This document shows positions 35,401 to 47,540 of a stretch of 64,000 bases of DNA, piece by piece; position 1 is the stretch's first letter, and every line of letters begins with the position of its first letter. The notes under the pieces are model-generated. The model searched no databases, had not been told where the DNA came from, and worked only from the letters and a program-made list of their open reading frames with translations. Origin of the DNA: Purshia tridentata (taxonomy: Eukaryota > Streptophyta > Magnoliopsida > Rosales > Rosaceae). The position numbers and the translations under genes were made by a program. The stretch covers positions 124,001-188,000 of the forward strand of contig QANT01006496.1 of NCBI GenBank assembly GCA_003254885.1, in the 5' to 3' direction.

Positions 35401-38400
35401 CCCAAGGTTATTGGATTTCTTCAATTTATGGTTGTGTAGGTTGTGAGCTAGTCCTTGCATTAATTAGATAGATCCAACTGAACTGAGGTTCCAATTTATT
35501 GATGTGCTCTCATCCTCCAATTTTTAAAAGGGCTAGCTGCTGCTGAACCGAGCTGGCTGGTCCATTGGACTTTTACAAGTTATAAATTTGCAATACCTTT
35601 TTGGACCAGATTAAGATGTGGTCTGTTGCACAGCTTTACACAAGTTAGTAAGGTCCATCCAAAACGGTGGGCCTGAAGAGTAAGTGAACATAAAAGAATG
35701 GACTGGGCCTAGCTTCCACAAGGCCCATGAGTTCAACCAAGCCCAACCCTTTTACCTAAATGAGCAAAGAGTTACTTAAAAGCATCATTAACTTAAAGAG
35801 GCAAGTAGGCAAAGACAGAGAGAGTTGTTTGATTTATGATTGTGATTTGTGAAAGGCATGTTTTCTAGATTAGATGAAGCATCGTGCATAAACCATAAAG
35901 CAGTGCCGTGTCTACTACCATTCTCATTAAATTGATGCCACCATCTGTCACTTTCCAACCCCATCATATTTTTTAAATTTCAAACACCCACACACTGTAC
36001 TTGCTCTTTTTTTCAACAACACGAGATAGTGAGATGTATACACCAAATGTGAAAACATGATACGTGTTGTGAACTTGTGATGTAATTGATCATGACTCTA
36101 TTAGGGACTACCCTCCCTACAATAACAATGATATATATGTAATCTAGACCACTATTTAGGTGCGACATAAATTTATTTATTTCACGAAATAAATCTTTTT
36201 TATAAATTTTATCTACAAATTTCAATAACTCAACTTGTTGTATTTTCTCATACACACTTCAAAATTCATGAGCATTTATTGGACTTCATGATTATGCAAG
36301 GGTTGTTGTGTTGTGTTGTGTCGGTGCCCGATTCATATGACCTTGCCCTTTCTAATGCTTTGACTCTTAATTCTTAAGGAAAGTAAAATTATTTGCATAC
36401 AAAATTGTCAGCCTCATTATTATTGATCCCAGCTGGGTCAACCTGAAATCTACCATCCATGTAAATAATGTAATGTAATTAATATTATTATGTCAGCTGG
36501 GCCATAACCCATAAACAACTATTGGACCAAACTGAGATTAACAATTTTAATTTTATCATTAACTAATAACTCCAATGGATTTGATATAATAGTAGCTAGA
36601 TAGAAACCACGTAGCAAGTCTACACTGAACCAAACCAAATCTGATCGGACAGCAAATTCCTGAAAGAAACCAAATTTTCAAGCCGGCCTCCTAATTCTAG
36701 AACATTCTGGCCTTAATTTATTGGTTAGGTGTTTGATTGAGATTATTAAGAAAGACCTAGATCACAATGCTGGCTTTGTGTAAATTGTCAGCTGGAACAT
36801 GTTCCGACAATTACGTTAATTTGTCACACCATCAAATTGTTGCACTTGCAATGTGTCCACCACATATATCTTTATGAAAATATAACAAATAATAATGTCC
36901 GATCAAATATTATGTATGTAAATATCTGTATATATTTGTTGTTTTGTTTCCCGCAGTGTTTTGATTTTGGGGGATTATATGAAGTAGATGGGTCGCATTC
37001 ATAGCAGATAGATAGATAGAGGGCACATGTGGCCATCAGTCCAAAGCAAAAAGAAATGGTAATGCTTGTCCAAATCCAACTCTCTCCTTTTAGGTCTTTA
37101 ACTACAATCAACATGCAACTACCATTCTCTATATATTACTATTATTTTTATTTTTATTTTTAATTCACAGTGGAAGTTTGTTGAACTTGAGCTTCAATTT
37201 AAAAACAAAAAACAATTATAGTATATATTTGGCAGTCAAAATCAAATGCAATGTCTGATTTGTTTTTTTGCAAACGTTGCTTTCAAAGATCCCTTTGGAA
37301 ACCCCTTTTTTAAAACACAGCGAAACACCCAACAAAGCAGTCGTTTTCATGGCATCAGCATCAGAGAGTCTGATGAAGCGTTTGGATGGTATTGGAATAT
37401 GGGGTTTCTGAAAATTGCTTGATACAAAAACAAACAACTCTAATCCACATCACTGTGATGGAGAAAACGACAAGCCATGTGAGAGAGGGATCACTCTGGT
37501 GTGCTATTATTCCTTCTAAAGTTGCTTGAGGCTGACCAATCAGGATAAGAATCCCCAGATGCCGCCTCAGATCTACGGTCCTTATTGCTTTGATGATTGT
37601 GTGTGGACCAGTGATTTCAATCACCATCAGATGCGCTGTACTAGTTAAACATATTCTACTTTTAACCTAATCTCTAATCACATCCATCACCATGATTTAC
37701 ATACACTCACCTATTAGCCGTGGGTTCTTTATTTATGAGAGATGAATTTAATAATGTTGTAAATCTACTATCAAGTGGTAATTAAAGTTGTGATAATTTG
37801 TACTAATATAGTACCAATTTTAATTTCCTATTCCGTCTTTCAATCAATACGTAGTTAGCTACAAGCTAAGAAGTCTTAATTATAGTATTGATTAAATGAA
37901 ACTATTAAGAGAGACGTATTGTATTTTAATTTTTAAAGAAGTTTCAAGTTTTGAGTCTTCATTCTTTAATTACCATAATTTGTAAAAACCTATTTTTCTG
38001 TGTAGGATATAAAAATATAAATTTGAAAAGATTAAATATCATAGATCACTTCAAACCTAGTTACTTTTTATAGTTAAAAATTAGTATATTTGATGTAAAT
38101 TCATTGTTTTAATTATCTTATAGCAAGTTAACTATAAACATTGCTAACATTTATAAATTAAGATCCCATAATCCAAATGGAACTTAAAGGAATTTAGACT
38201 AAACTATGCAGGCATATAAATAACTCACTAATGGTTAATTAAAGAAGTTGAGCTACATCTCTTTAGGATGTATTAGATGAAGTATCAACATTCCTATATA
38301 TCATTAATAAAATTGGTTGGAATGTCAGCCATGAGCCAACTATTAGATATAGGTATAGTCATTATGAAGTTTTGATTATTTCGTCATTTGAAATAAAATT

Positions 38401-38660
38401 TTAAGTATGTTATATATATTGTACAATGAAACAATATTTATGGCAATAAGCTAAATTAGAAACCTTAGTTTTTTAACACCACGAAGAACAAAAGAAGAGA
38501 AATACAAATAAGTTAGCGGAGCCGATCAAACTCATTTGAAATCGGTTTGGGCCGTTTGGCGACGGACATAGAAAACGTCTGTTGTCCCAGGCAAAACGAA
38601 GAACCGTGTTATTGTCAGCAGAAAAATAAAAATAAATAAAAACAGCACATGACATTTCTC
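32405..38660. other. CSLC12 promoter and 6-kb gene-free spacer
   Basis: The first 300 bases should hold the CSLC12 leader and promoter, including a (GA)n run at 32612-32629. Other simple repeats are (TA)n/(CA)n at 34630-34652 and (GATA)n at 37006-37020. Open frames in the rest are short and without domains; no RNA gene was found. The block 37240-37630 has a more balanced composition than its surroundings, but I could not assign it. Confidence 0.5.
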
Positions 38661-39073
38661 TTAGAAATGGCAAACCTCGAAACGACGTCGTGGGCCTTGT
38701 CCCCATCAGCTATTGCCCTGGCAAAACTGCCAATTTCTTGGCCCTAACCATTTCTCTCTCTCTCTCTCACCTGCTCGCCCTTGCGTAGCAAATCTCTATC
38801 TCTCACATCGCCGAGCTCCTCGCACGAAATCTCTGGATTTCGGTAATTGAATAACCATCCTCCCCCATCGATCTCAATCCCTCAAATCTCTCTCCCTCTT
38901 TCTCTGACCCGACCTTCGTTAAGTCTCTGCCACCTAAGCCCTAGACTTCCGAATCGTTGCGCTCTGCGTTTACCCCCTTCATCCAATCGAAGATCTGGGG
39001 CTTGATCTAGGGTTTTATCTCCGCTCGAATTTGGCGAATCTCGGGTTCTGCTGTTGAATTCGACGCGGGATTG

Positions 39074-39217
39074 ATGTTTCATCTCAAGGACGATTGTGGG
39101 ATCGATTACTCGGAAATTGAAAACGAAGATGGAGGGCTATGCATGGGTCTCCAGCTGAGAATTCGATTCGGCGTCGGCACATGTGGCCTGTCCCTCATTC
39201 CAACGCCACGACTGTAG
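39074..39217 (+). promoter_or_regulatory. Overlapping uORFs at the SUO copy 1 start
   Basis: A 47-codon frame (MFHLKDDCGIDYSEIEN start) runs from ATG 39074 to TAG 39215-39217, past the SUO ATG at 39139. A second uORF, MEGYAWVSS, runs 39129-39158. The three ATGs lie in three different frames. The second uORF has the strongest context (A at -3, G at +4). Both uORFs have the same lengths in copy 2. Confidence 0.55.
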
Positions 39218-42200
39218 CTTCCAACCATTATAACGCATCCGATTTCATATGCAAAGTATATATACCGCTCTCTCCGAGGTTTTCTATTTCGGTTTTGGTG
39301 TTTTATTGGTCAATTTCTTTGTTTTTGCGATTATTATGAAGTTTTTATTTATTTTTTAGTTGTGGCGATCATATTCTCATACTGCTTCTGGGTTTTGATT
39401 TGACATCGTTTTGGATGTTTTATACTGTTATTTTATTTTAATTCCTTTGCGGGTTTCTCGATTTTCTTGGGATTGATTTTAATTGCTGAATTTATCCTCC
39501 AGTTTTCATTTGATTTATCATCTGCGATGGAATTATCGGGTTTCTGTTTTTGATATGGGGACTATCGGGTTTTTTATTTATTTTTTTATTTTTGTCTTCA
39601 TTTATATCCTTAAACAATCATTATTCGCAAAGAGAGTTACTTTTTATTTTTTTCCTCGCTCTTTGGCTCTCGCATACTTAATTTAGTTTAGTCTCATGCT
39701 TTTCCTTGTTATAGGATGGACGCAGAATTCGCGTCGGCGACTGTGCACTTTTCAAGCCACCTCAGGATTCCCCACCTTTCATTGGAATAATTCGTAGGCT
39801 GAACTTAGGCAAGGACGACGTTCTAAGTTTAGGTGTGAATTGGCTTTATCGACCTGTTGATGTGAAGCTTTCCAAAGGGGTCTCGCTAGAAGCTGCCCCA
39901 AACGAGGTCTTTTACTCCTTTCACAAGGATGAGATACCTGTCGCATCATTACTCCATCCGTGCAAAGTCGCATTTCTTCGTAAGGGTGTTGAACTTCCTT
40001 CAGGGATATCCTCATTTGTGTGCAGACGAGTGTATGATACTGAGAACAAGTGTTTATGGTGGTTAACTGACAAAGACTATATTAATGTGAGTATTTGATA
40101 ACTTATTGCTTTTTTCACAATCTTGAGGTCATGGTTAGCTTTACTAGGTTTGTAGTGATTATTCTTTTGAATGCAGGAACGACAGGAAGAAGTAGATCAG
40201 CTATTAGACAGGACAAGACTAGAAATGCATGGGGCAGTGCAGTCGGGAGGTCGTTCCCCAAAACCCTTCAATGGTCCATCATCGACACCGTTAAAATCTG
40301 GTTCAGATAGTTTACAGAATAGCACATCCCCCTTTTCTTCTCAGGTTAAGGGAAAAAAGAGGGAACGAGGAGATCAGGGCTCTGATCTTTCAAAACAAGA
40401 GCGTTCAATTAAAACAGAGGATGGAGAGTCTGGTCAGTCCAGACCAGAAAATATGTTAAAGTATGAGATTGCCAAAATAACTGACAAAGGAGGACTTGTA
40501 GACGTAGAGGGGGTTGAGAAGTTAGTCCAACTCATGCAACCAGATAGTGCTGATAAAAAAATAGATTTAGTTGGTCGAATAATGCTTGTTGATGTGATAG
40601 CAGTTACTGATAGGTATGATTGCCTTGGACGATTTTTACAGCTCAGGGGTTTGCCTGTGTTGGATGAATGGCTTCAAGAGGCTCACAAGGGGAAAATTGG
40701 TGACAGTAGTAGCCCCAAAGAAAGCGATAAAAATGTCGAGGAATTTCTTTTAGCTTTACTTCGAGCACTGGATAAACTGCCTGTGAACCTTCATGCTCTA
40801 CAGACATGTAATGTTGGAAAGTCTGTGAATCATTTACGCACTCACAAAAACACTGAAATCCAGAAGAAAGCTAGGAGTTTAGTTGACACTTGGAAGAAAC
40901 GTGTTGAAGCCGAGATGAATTTGTCTGATACAAAGTCCGGATCAAGTCGTGGTGTTTCCTGGCCTGCAAAGCCCGCAACTTCAGAAGTTTCACAGTTTGG
41001 GAGCAAAAAAAATGGAAATTCTTCTGAGGTTGGCTCGAAAAGCTCTACCATGCAACCTTCTGTGTCTAAAACTCCTCAAGTTAAACTTGGTTCTGGTGAA
41101 ACTGTTTCCAAGTCTTCTGCTACTCTTGGGTCAACGAAACTGTTAACTATATCATCTGGAACTATCTCAAAAGATCAAAATTGCAGGATGTTGGTTGGTG
41201 CAGGAACATCAGATCTTCCTTTGACACCAATTAAGGAGGAAAGGAGCAGCAGTTCTAGTCACTCTCAAAACAACAGCCAGTCAAGTGATCATGGAAAGAC
41301 TGTGGGTTCAATAAGAGAAGATGCAAGGAGCTCTACCGCTGGTTCAGTGAGTGGGAACAAACTTTCCAGCAGTGCTTCTCGTCACCGGAAATCAAGCAAT
41401 GGTCTTCACGGATCTCCTGTCTCAGGAGCTCATAAGGAAACAGGGCCAGGAAAAGTTAGTACCCCAAACAGAAATTTCACTTCTGAAAAGGCATCAGCGG
41501 CTGGAGTATTCAATGAGAAACTTCCGGAAGCTCCCATGGCTGACCATGTAAATAACCGACTGATTGTCAGGTTGCCAAACACTGGTCGCAGTCCTGTGAG
41601 GGGTGCCTCAGGAGGTTCTTTTGAAGAATTTTCTATGTCTGGCAGAGCTTCTCCTCCTGCAGAAAAGCATGACAACCAAGACAAAAAGGCTAAGGGCAGA
41701 AGTGACGCCTTGCAGGGCAATAGTACATCGGATTTGAACTCAGATGTATGCCACAGCAAAGATGGATTGTCTGGTTGTAAAGAAGGTAATGTGCAACATT
41801 TTCGAGGTGAACAGGATAGGTCTGGTGAAGATGGTGAAAAACCAACAGAAGCACCAAACATTACTGGTTCCTCATCAAAAGTTATTACAAGGATAGGAAA
41901 ATCATATGAGGCATCATTGAGCTCCATAAATGCTTTAATTGAAAGCTGTGCCAAGTTTTCTGAAGGTAGTGGTTCTGCTTCACCTGGAGATGATGTTGGG
42001 ATGAATTTGCTAGCTAGTGTGGCTGCAGGAGAAATGCCAAAATCTGAGAATGTATCACCTTCTGGTTCTCCTTGGAGGAATTCTCCTGTGCCCGAGGGAT
42101 CATTCTCAGAAAATGATGGCAAGTTGAAACAACTGGGTGTAGAAGTTCCTGAAACCCAGTGTCTACCTAATGGCAGGGCTAATAGTGGTCATTCTTCAGA

Positions 42201-44577
42201 GCTGGGAAATTCTGGGGACTCGTTCCGTGTTATGAATGAATCAAGACATTCTGTTACCCAGCTGTCAACTAATGTTTTTGGAGACATAAAAGGTACTTCA
42301 GCTGGCTGTGGGGATAGAGTAGTGGAGTGCAATGCAAATGTGAATTGTTTGTCAAATATGCAACAAAATGTGGATGGACCATTTTTGAGGGCTGATGTGA
42401 AGCCTGGTGAGCCACTTTCATGTGGTAGAAAAGAGGGTCATTTGGAGGCTGAAGGATCTACCAAGTCTCCCGATGAAGGAAAATTGGGAGATCACAATGC
42501 TAAAGGGTGCAACATTTCTGATTCTAAAATTAAAGTGCTGTCTCCCTTGTCTGATGAAGATAAGATTTTCCATTATGCAGATGAAAGAACTGAGGAGTGC
42601 AGTACACCAGTTGCATCTGAAGCAGTCTCTGGGAGTGCAAAAGTTGAAAAGGACAATGAAAGATCAACCTGCTCATCCTCTGAACTGGCTGATGAGAAGC
42701 GGGATACCGACAAGGATTCAAATCGTGCCCAACTAACAGAGCAGGAACCATCTGTTGTAGAAGGAATTCGCTCAGAGTCCAAGGACGGAAAGAGTGAGGA
42801 TGCGGTGCCTTGTTCTGCTTCTGGAAATTTTATGGATGTGGATTCCAAGGGTGAAAACACAGATGACCTTAAGGCTGGAATTCACGCTGAGCAGAATGCG
42901 GAAGAGACGAGGGATATTTCTGTGCCAGTCTTCGAGCACCCCAGTGAATTTGCTCAGGACTCTACAGAAATAAGAGGCACTTTTGTCAACTGTTCTGTTG
43001 TACCAGTTTCCCATGTAGAGTCAGCCTCAATACCTGTGCAAGAGAATCAGCAGCATGACAAGTCTAGTGGTACTAAGTTAGAGGCCATTGATACAGGAGA
43101 GACAGAGGAACGACAAGTTTCCTGTGGGAATGCCTCGGGGTCAGACGCTGGTGTAAGGCTGGACTTTGATTTGAACGAGGGCTTTCCTGTTGATGATGGA
43201 AGTCAAGCAGAGTTTGTTAAAGCAGTTGATCCTGGTACTTCATCTTCTGTTCATTTTCCTTGTCCATTACCATTTCAAATGTCTTCCATGTCAGGGAGCT
43301 TCCCTGCATCAGTTACTGTGGTTGCACCTGCCAAAGGTTCATTTTTCCCTCCTGAAAACCCAATGCGGATTAAGGGTGAACTTGGATGGAAAGGATCTGC
43401 AGCTACAAGTGCATTCCGACCTGCTGAACCCCGAAAGAATTTGGAAACACCACAAAATACCAGCGATACACCTATTAGTGATACTGGTTCCACCAAACAA
43501 GGCCGCCCTCCATTGGACTTTGATCTGAACATGCCTGACCAGAGACTTTATGAGGATGTTTCTTCCCAAAGCTCTGCACATGTAAAGTGTTCTAAGTCTG
43601 GGTCTCGTGATCATGGTTCTGGAGGGCTTGATCTTGATTTGAATAGAGTTGATGAGAGTCCTGATATTGGGCTGCTTTCTGCAAGCACTAATTGTAGGTT
43701 GGAGATTCCTGCTTTGCCAAGTAGGTCATCATTATCTGGTGGACTATCTAATGGTGCCGTCAATGACTCCAGAGACTTTGATTTAAACAACGGGCCAGGC
43801 CTTGATGAAGTGGGCACTGAAACTCCATGCACCCAGAATACGAAAAGCAGTGCATCCCTGCGAACGCCAGTTTCTGGCATGAGAATGAACACACCTGATT
43901 TTGGGAACTTCTCGGCATGGTTCCCTCCAGGAAACTCATATTCTCCCATTACTGTGCCATCAATTTTCCCAGGTAGGGGTGACCAGAGTTATGGTGCTGC
44001 TACTGGGTCACAGAGATTTTTGTGTCCTCCTACTGGTAACACCTCATTTGGTCCTGAATTCTACAGGGGGCCTGTGCTCTCATCCTCAACTGCAGTGCCG
44101 TTTCCACCTGCGACTACATTTCAATACTCTGGATTTCCTTTTGAAACCAATTTTCCTTTGTCATCGAGTTCTTTCTCAGGTTGTTCAACTGCATATGTGG
44201 AATCATCATCTGGTGGGGCACTTTGCTTTCCCACCATTCCCTCACAGCTGGTGGGACCTGGTGGTGTAGTCTCATCCCCTTACCCTCGGCCCTACATGAT
44301 GAGTCTTCCTGGTGGTAGTAGTAATGCTGGCCTTGATGGTAGGAAATGGGGTAGTCAGGGTCTTGACCTTAATGCCGGGCCTGGAGCTATAGAATCAGAA
44401 CGGAGAGATGAGAGGTTGCCTTTGGGATTGAGGCAGCATTCTGTTCCCAGTTCGCAAGCTCTGGTTGAGGAACAGTTAAAGTTGTTTCAGGTGGGAGGTG
44501 CATTGAAGAGAAAGGAACCTGATAGTGGGTTGGATTCTGTGGATCGAATTAGCTATAAGCAACCTTCATGGCAGTAG
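39139..44577 (+). CDS. SUO: SUO, BAH/TFIIS-N protein of miRNA-guided repression, copy 1
   Basis: Three coding exons (39139-39255, 39715-40086, 40177-44577), 1629 residues. The BAH domain occupies about residues 45-160 (VGDCALFKPPQDSPPFIGII, SFVCRRVYDTENKCLWWL). Residues about 255-410 are the TFIIS N-terminal (LW) domain, including LRGLPVLDEWLQEAHKGKIG and KKARSLVDTWKKRVEAEM. The remainder is Ser-rich and disordered, ending with five spaced DLN motifs, one GW (LGWKGS) and one WG (RKWGSQ). Arabidopsis SUO (At3g48050, with a tandem sister At3g48060) is required for miRNA-mediated translational repression and its GW motifs suggest Argonaute contact; BAH and TFS2N also suggest a chromatin or transcription role. 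A 3' UTR intron (44615-45217) begins 37 bases after the stop. The start matches MHG...RRRHMWPVP as in the Arabidopsis protein. Confidence 0.95.
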
Positions 44578-44614
44578 AAACATGGCACAATGCAGCAAAA
44601 CCTGGGAGGGCCTG

Positions 44615-45217
44615 GTGAGACTTTCAAATTCTGGTTGTCATTATTTTGAAGTTATTTAGTCACTTTGATTGTTAAGTTAGGAAACACCTGGTGGTCTAAT
44701 TAATAATGGAAGTGTACTACTTGTGATGACGTTTTAGGCTCAGAGAAATCTCCTTAGGTGGAGTCACTACTTCAGTGATTTCTAGAAATTGTATTTATGT
44801 TGGTCATTGTAGTTCCTAAATATACTTTTTTCATTAGCATGATTGCAGTTAGTTAAATTAATGTTTTATTCTTCTGAATTTGGAAGTTTATGAGTTGATC
44901 CTGCAGAATGTCCTCTCTTATTTCGCATAATCTGATTGTTTTGTTATATGAAAAAACATTGTCTCATTTTCAAGGGTTAATGGGATATGGCTTTGTTCAT
45001 AGTGCAAGTTGTAACTTGCAACTGGAGTTTCCATCGTAATTGGGTAAACAAGAAACCTTTAGTTTACATCTGTGGCAGTTTTGGAAAGTTTCATCCATGC
45101 GCTTTTATGTGATGGCTTTTTCATTTGTGATATGCATCGAATAAAAACTCTTCCCTATAATTCTCTTCAATGTTTTTTTTTCCTAATTATGAAGCTTTCC
45201 CTGCCTCCTTTTTGCAG
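44615..45217 (+). other. 3' UTR intron of SUO copy 1
   Basis: Donor CCTG|GTGAGA and acceptor TTTTTGCAG|CTCTTTGGGG. The same junctions exist in copy 2. The exon junction falls 37 bases after the stop, too close to be expected to trigger nonsense-mediated decay. Confidence 0.6.
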
Positions 45218-45720
45218 CTCTTTGGGGTTATGCGTTGGAAACATACAGAAGATGCTTACTTGAAGAGTCAAATGCTAATGGGTGCTTACAGTTCATTGCA
45301 CTGAACGCCAAACTGTACCACCTCTAACTTTGGAAAACCCCGGGGGCCCTGTAGTCAGTTTTTTTAACTGAATCTTTCAGATGGCCTCTGCAGACAGTTC
45401 TTCTGTGTAGATATCTAACTCTTGAAAAGCATCTTTGTTGTGCTGCCTAAGGCCGAGACATTGGTGCTCAATGTTTGGACTTGTGCCCATTCAGGTACAT
45501 GTGATCCCCATCCTTACTGGATCCTTTTTTATACAGGGGATTGGTTGTATGAATCTCCCAGGCCAAGGCTGGCTTGTATTTTCTGTCATTAATTATTATT
45601 TTTTTCCCCAGTTGTTACATATATATATAGTTATTACTTAGTCAGGACTGCCAAATTTTGTTACCTTATCATCACACACTGGTTATTGAAATTTGCACAG
45701 GCTGTGAGCGTATTGTTGTT

Positions 45721-47540
45721 TCTTTGTAATATATAAGTTATAACCCGGGTCGGGAACTCTTTGGCAAGCTAGAGATTTTGGGCAGAGAGAGACTTCACTT
45801 ATGGTGCCATTTTCATTTTCATTTCTATTTTGACGCCGTTGTGAAACTTCCCTGGTGCTGCTGACAGGTTCCGTGTTAATTAATGATGATTTGCTTTTTT
45901 CTGGAATAGTTTTCTGTGTATACATAAGAGGCTCAATAATACAGCCGGACTATAGGTATAGATATGTGAGAGAGATTTTCGGAGCATGTTACTAGATTTC
46001 CTTACCCTATCATTCGACAATGTCTATCTTCATTTGTCAATGTCTTAAGCAAAACATAAGTCTCAAGGTTGCATTGCCATCTTACAAATAACAGAAACCT
46101 TGTACAATGGACCACCAGCATCTTAAGGGAAACAAAGTTAAATTTCAAATAATCCAGGGATTTGAGATCATAGCGCCTTAGATCTACATGTTTAATCTTA
46201 TAATTTAAACTGTTCATTTTTTTTACTGTTGTAAAAAATCAATCAAATCAAATTTCATTTGATTAAATTAATAAATATTGTTTTCTATAAAATTTATATA
46301 TATTATGTACATGGACTCCGGTAGTCTTGGATAGAAAACATTTTGATAATTATTCTTCCGAGTTGGGACACACAACAACAAAGTTATTCACATTAAAAAA
46401 GGCAAAGGAAGCTTCAGTCCCAGACATAGGAGTGAGATTTCTGACAACACTTTCCGGGACAAAGGCTTCATTTCATGGTTTTCATAATGTCAATATCCGA
46501 TATCTTGGATTATATACTTGTCTATACAAAACACTCTTTTTATGCACATGAGGTTCCATGTGTACGTCATATGGATGCGATTGACAATCAAGGTGTCCAA
46601 AACAGAATTTAAAGATGAGAGTAGGGTGGATTTATTGATTTTTCACGGGACAGTCCTGTCCTTCTAAGCCTTCTACGAGATCTTTGGAGGGAATGAAAAA
46701 AAAATTACATTTAAATCAATACAAATACACTTTATTAACAACACTTGTTATACCTTACTTCAACATTGGAATGTCGGTAATGCCCTTTTTCTTTTTCTTT
46801 TTTTCTGTTGGTAACTTGGTACAACTGGTCCTTCTACTCCATAATTGGAAAGTTTTATAAAACGGTAAAAATCAGTAGTAATTGCTATAGATAATCAGAC
46901 TCATTCATGTATAATCCTCTCCATTAATCAGGATTTCACTCGTATCTGTAAATTAAGAAAACAAATCTCATTGTAATTTAATTGTTGTTGAGAAATCTCA
47001 TTGTCATTGGACAATTTAATCCACGTACGTGAACATGGTTGGTCCTTTCGGACATGGATAAGTGGGAAAGTGAATTTTGTGGGAAGCATTAAAGACCACA
47101 AAAGAACGAGAAAACTAGATGTTTATTTCGTAGTCTCCAGCACATTACGCCGAGTATTTGGGTCAATTAGTAATGTCCCACCCAAAAGTTCACATGCACA
47201 AGCACAACGCATTGCTCGACAGTTCTCATCTTCACATGGCTCGCCGCGTGGTTCAATCACACGACCTCCGTTACTTTCCACATTTCTTTATTTCATTTCT
47301 TACCCTTGTCCTTCGAATTATTTACTCAAAAATCAATACAAAAACAACAATCAAAAGCTAAAAAGTGGGAAATCTAAAACCCAAAAAGGAAAAAACAGAG
47401 TCTCTTTGGCTCTCTCAGAAGGCAAGCACAATTCAAGTACGATGGAGTCATAGAATCTCCATTTCTTCTTCATAGGAAAATCATTAACTAATCAATAAAT
47501 TCTCTCTCTTTCTTTCTCTCCCTCTGTGTACAAGACAGTC
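45721..47540. other. Spacer and TBL19 promoter
   Basis: AT-rich DNA between the end of the SUO duplication unit and the TBL gene. A 150-codon open frame at 47001-47453 begins with TTG, has no ATG until its last codons and no domain; it is taken as chance. The final 100 bases are CT-rich leader. Confidence 0.5.

Larger units (their letters stand above)
38675..45720 (+). repeat. Proximal unit of the SUO tandem duplication
   Basis: From aaacgacgtcgt in the promoter to the GAGCGTATTGTT segment past the 3' UTR, this block is clearly homologous to 51885-59255, including leader, all exons, intron positions and 3' UTR. Intron 1 differs most (459 versus 847 bases). Confidence 0.9.

Noticed and set aside
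35041-35446. Two adjacent 60-codon plus-strand frames
   Set aside because: No domain, no coding bias, unrelated frames.
37240-37630. Block of more balanced composition with minus-strand open frames
   Set aside because: No terminal repeats, domain or splice partners could be identified, so neither a gene nor an element is claimed.
41430-42122. 230-codon minus-strand frame inside SUO exon 3
   Set aside because: Antisense shadow of a long Ser-rich exon; no domain.
47001-47453. 150-codon open frame upstream of TBL19
   Set aside because: Starts with TTG, has no ATG until its last codons, low-complexity Lys/Ser/Asn end, no domain; overlaps the promoter and leader of TBL19.
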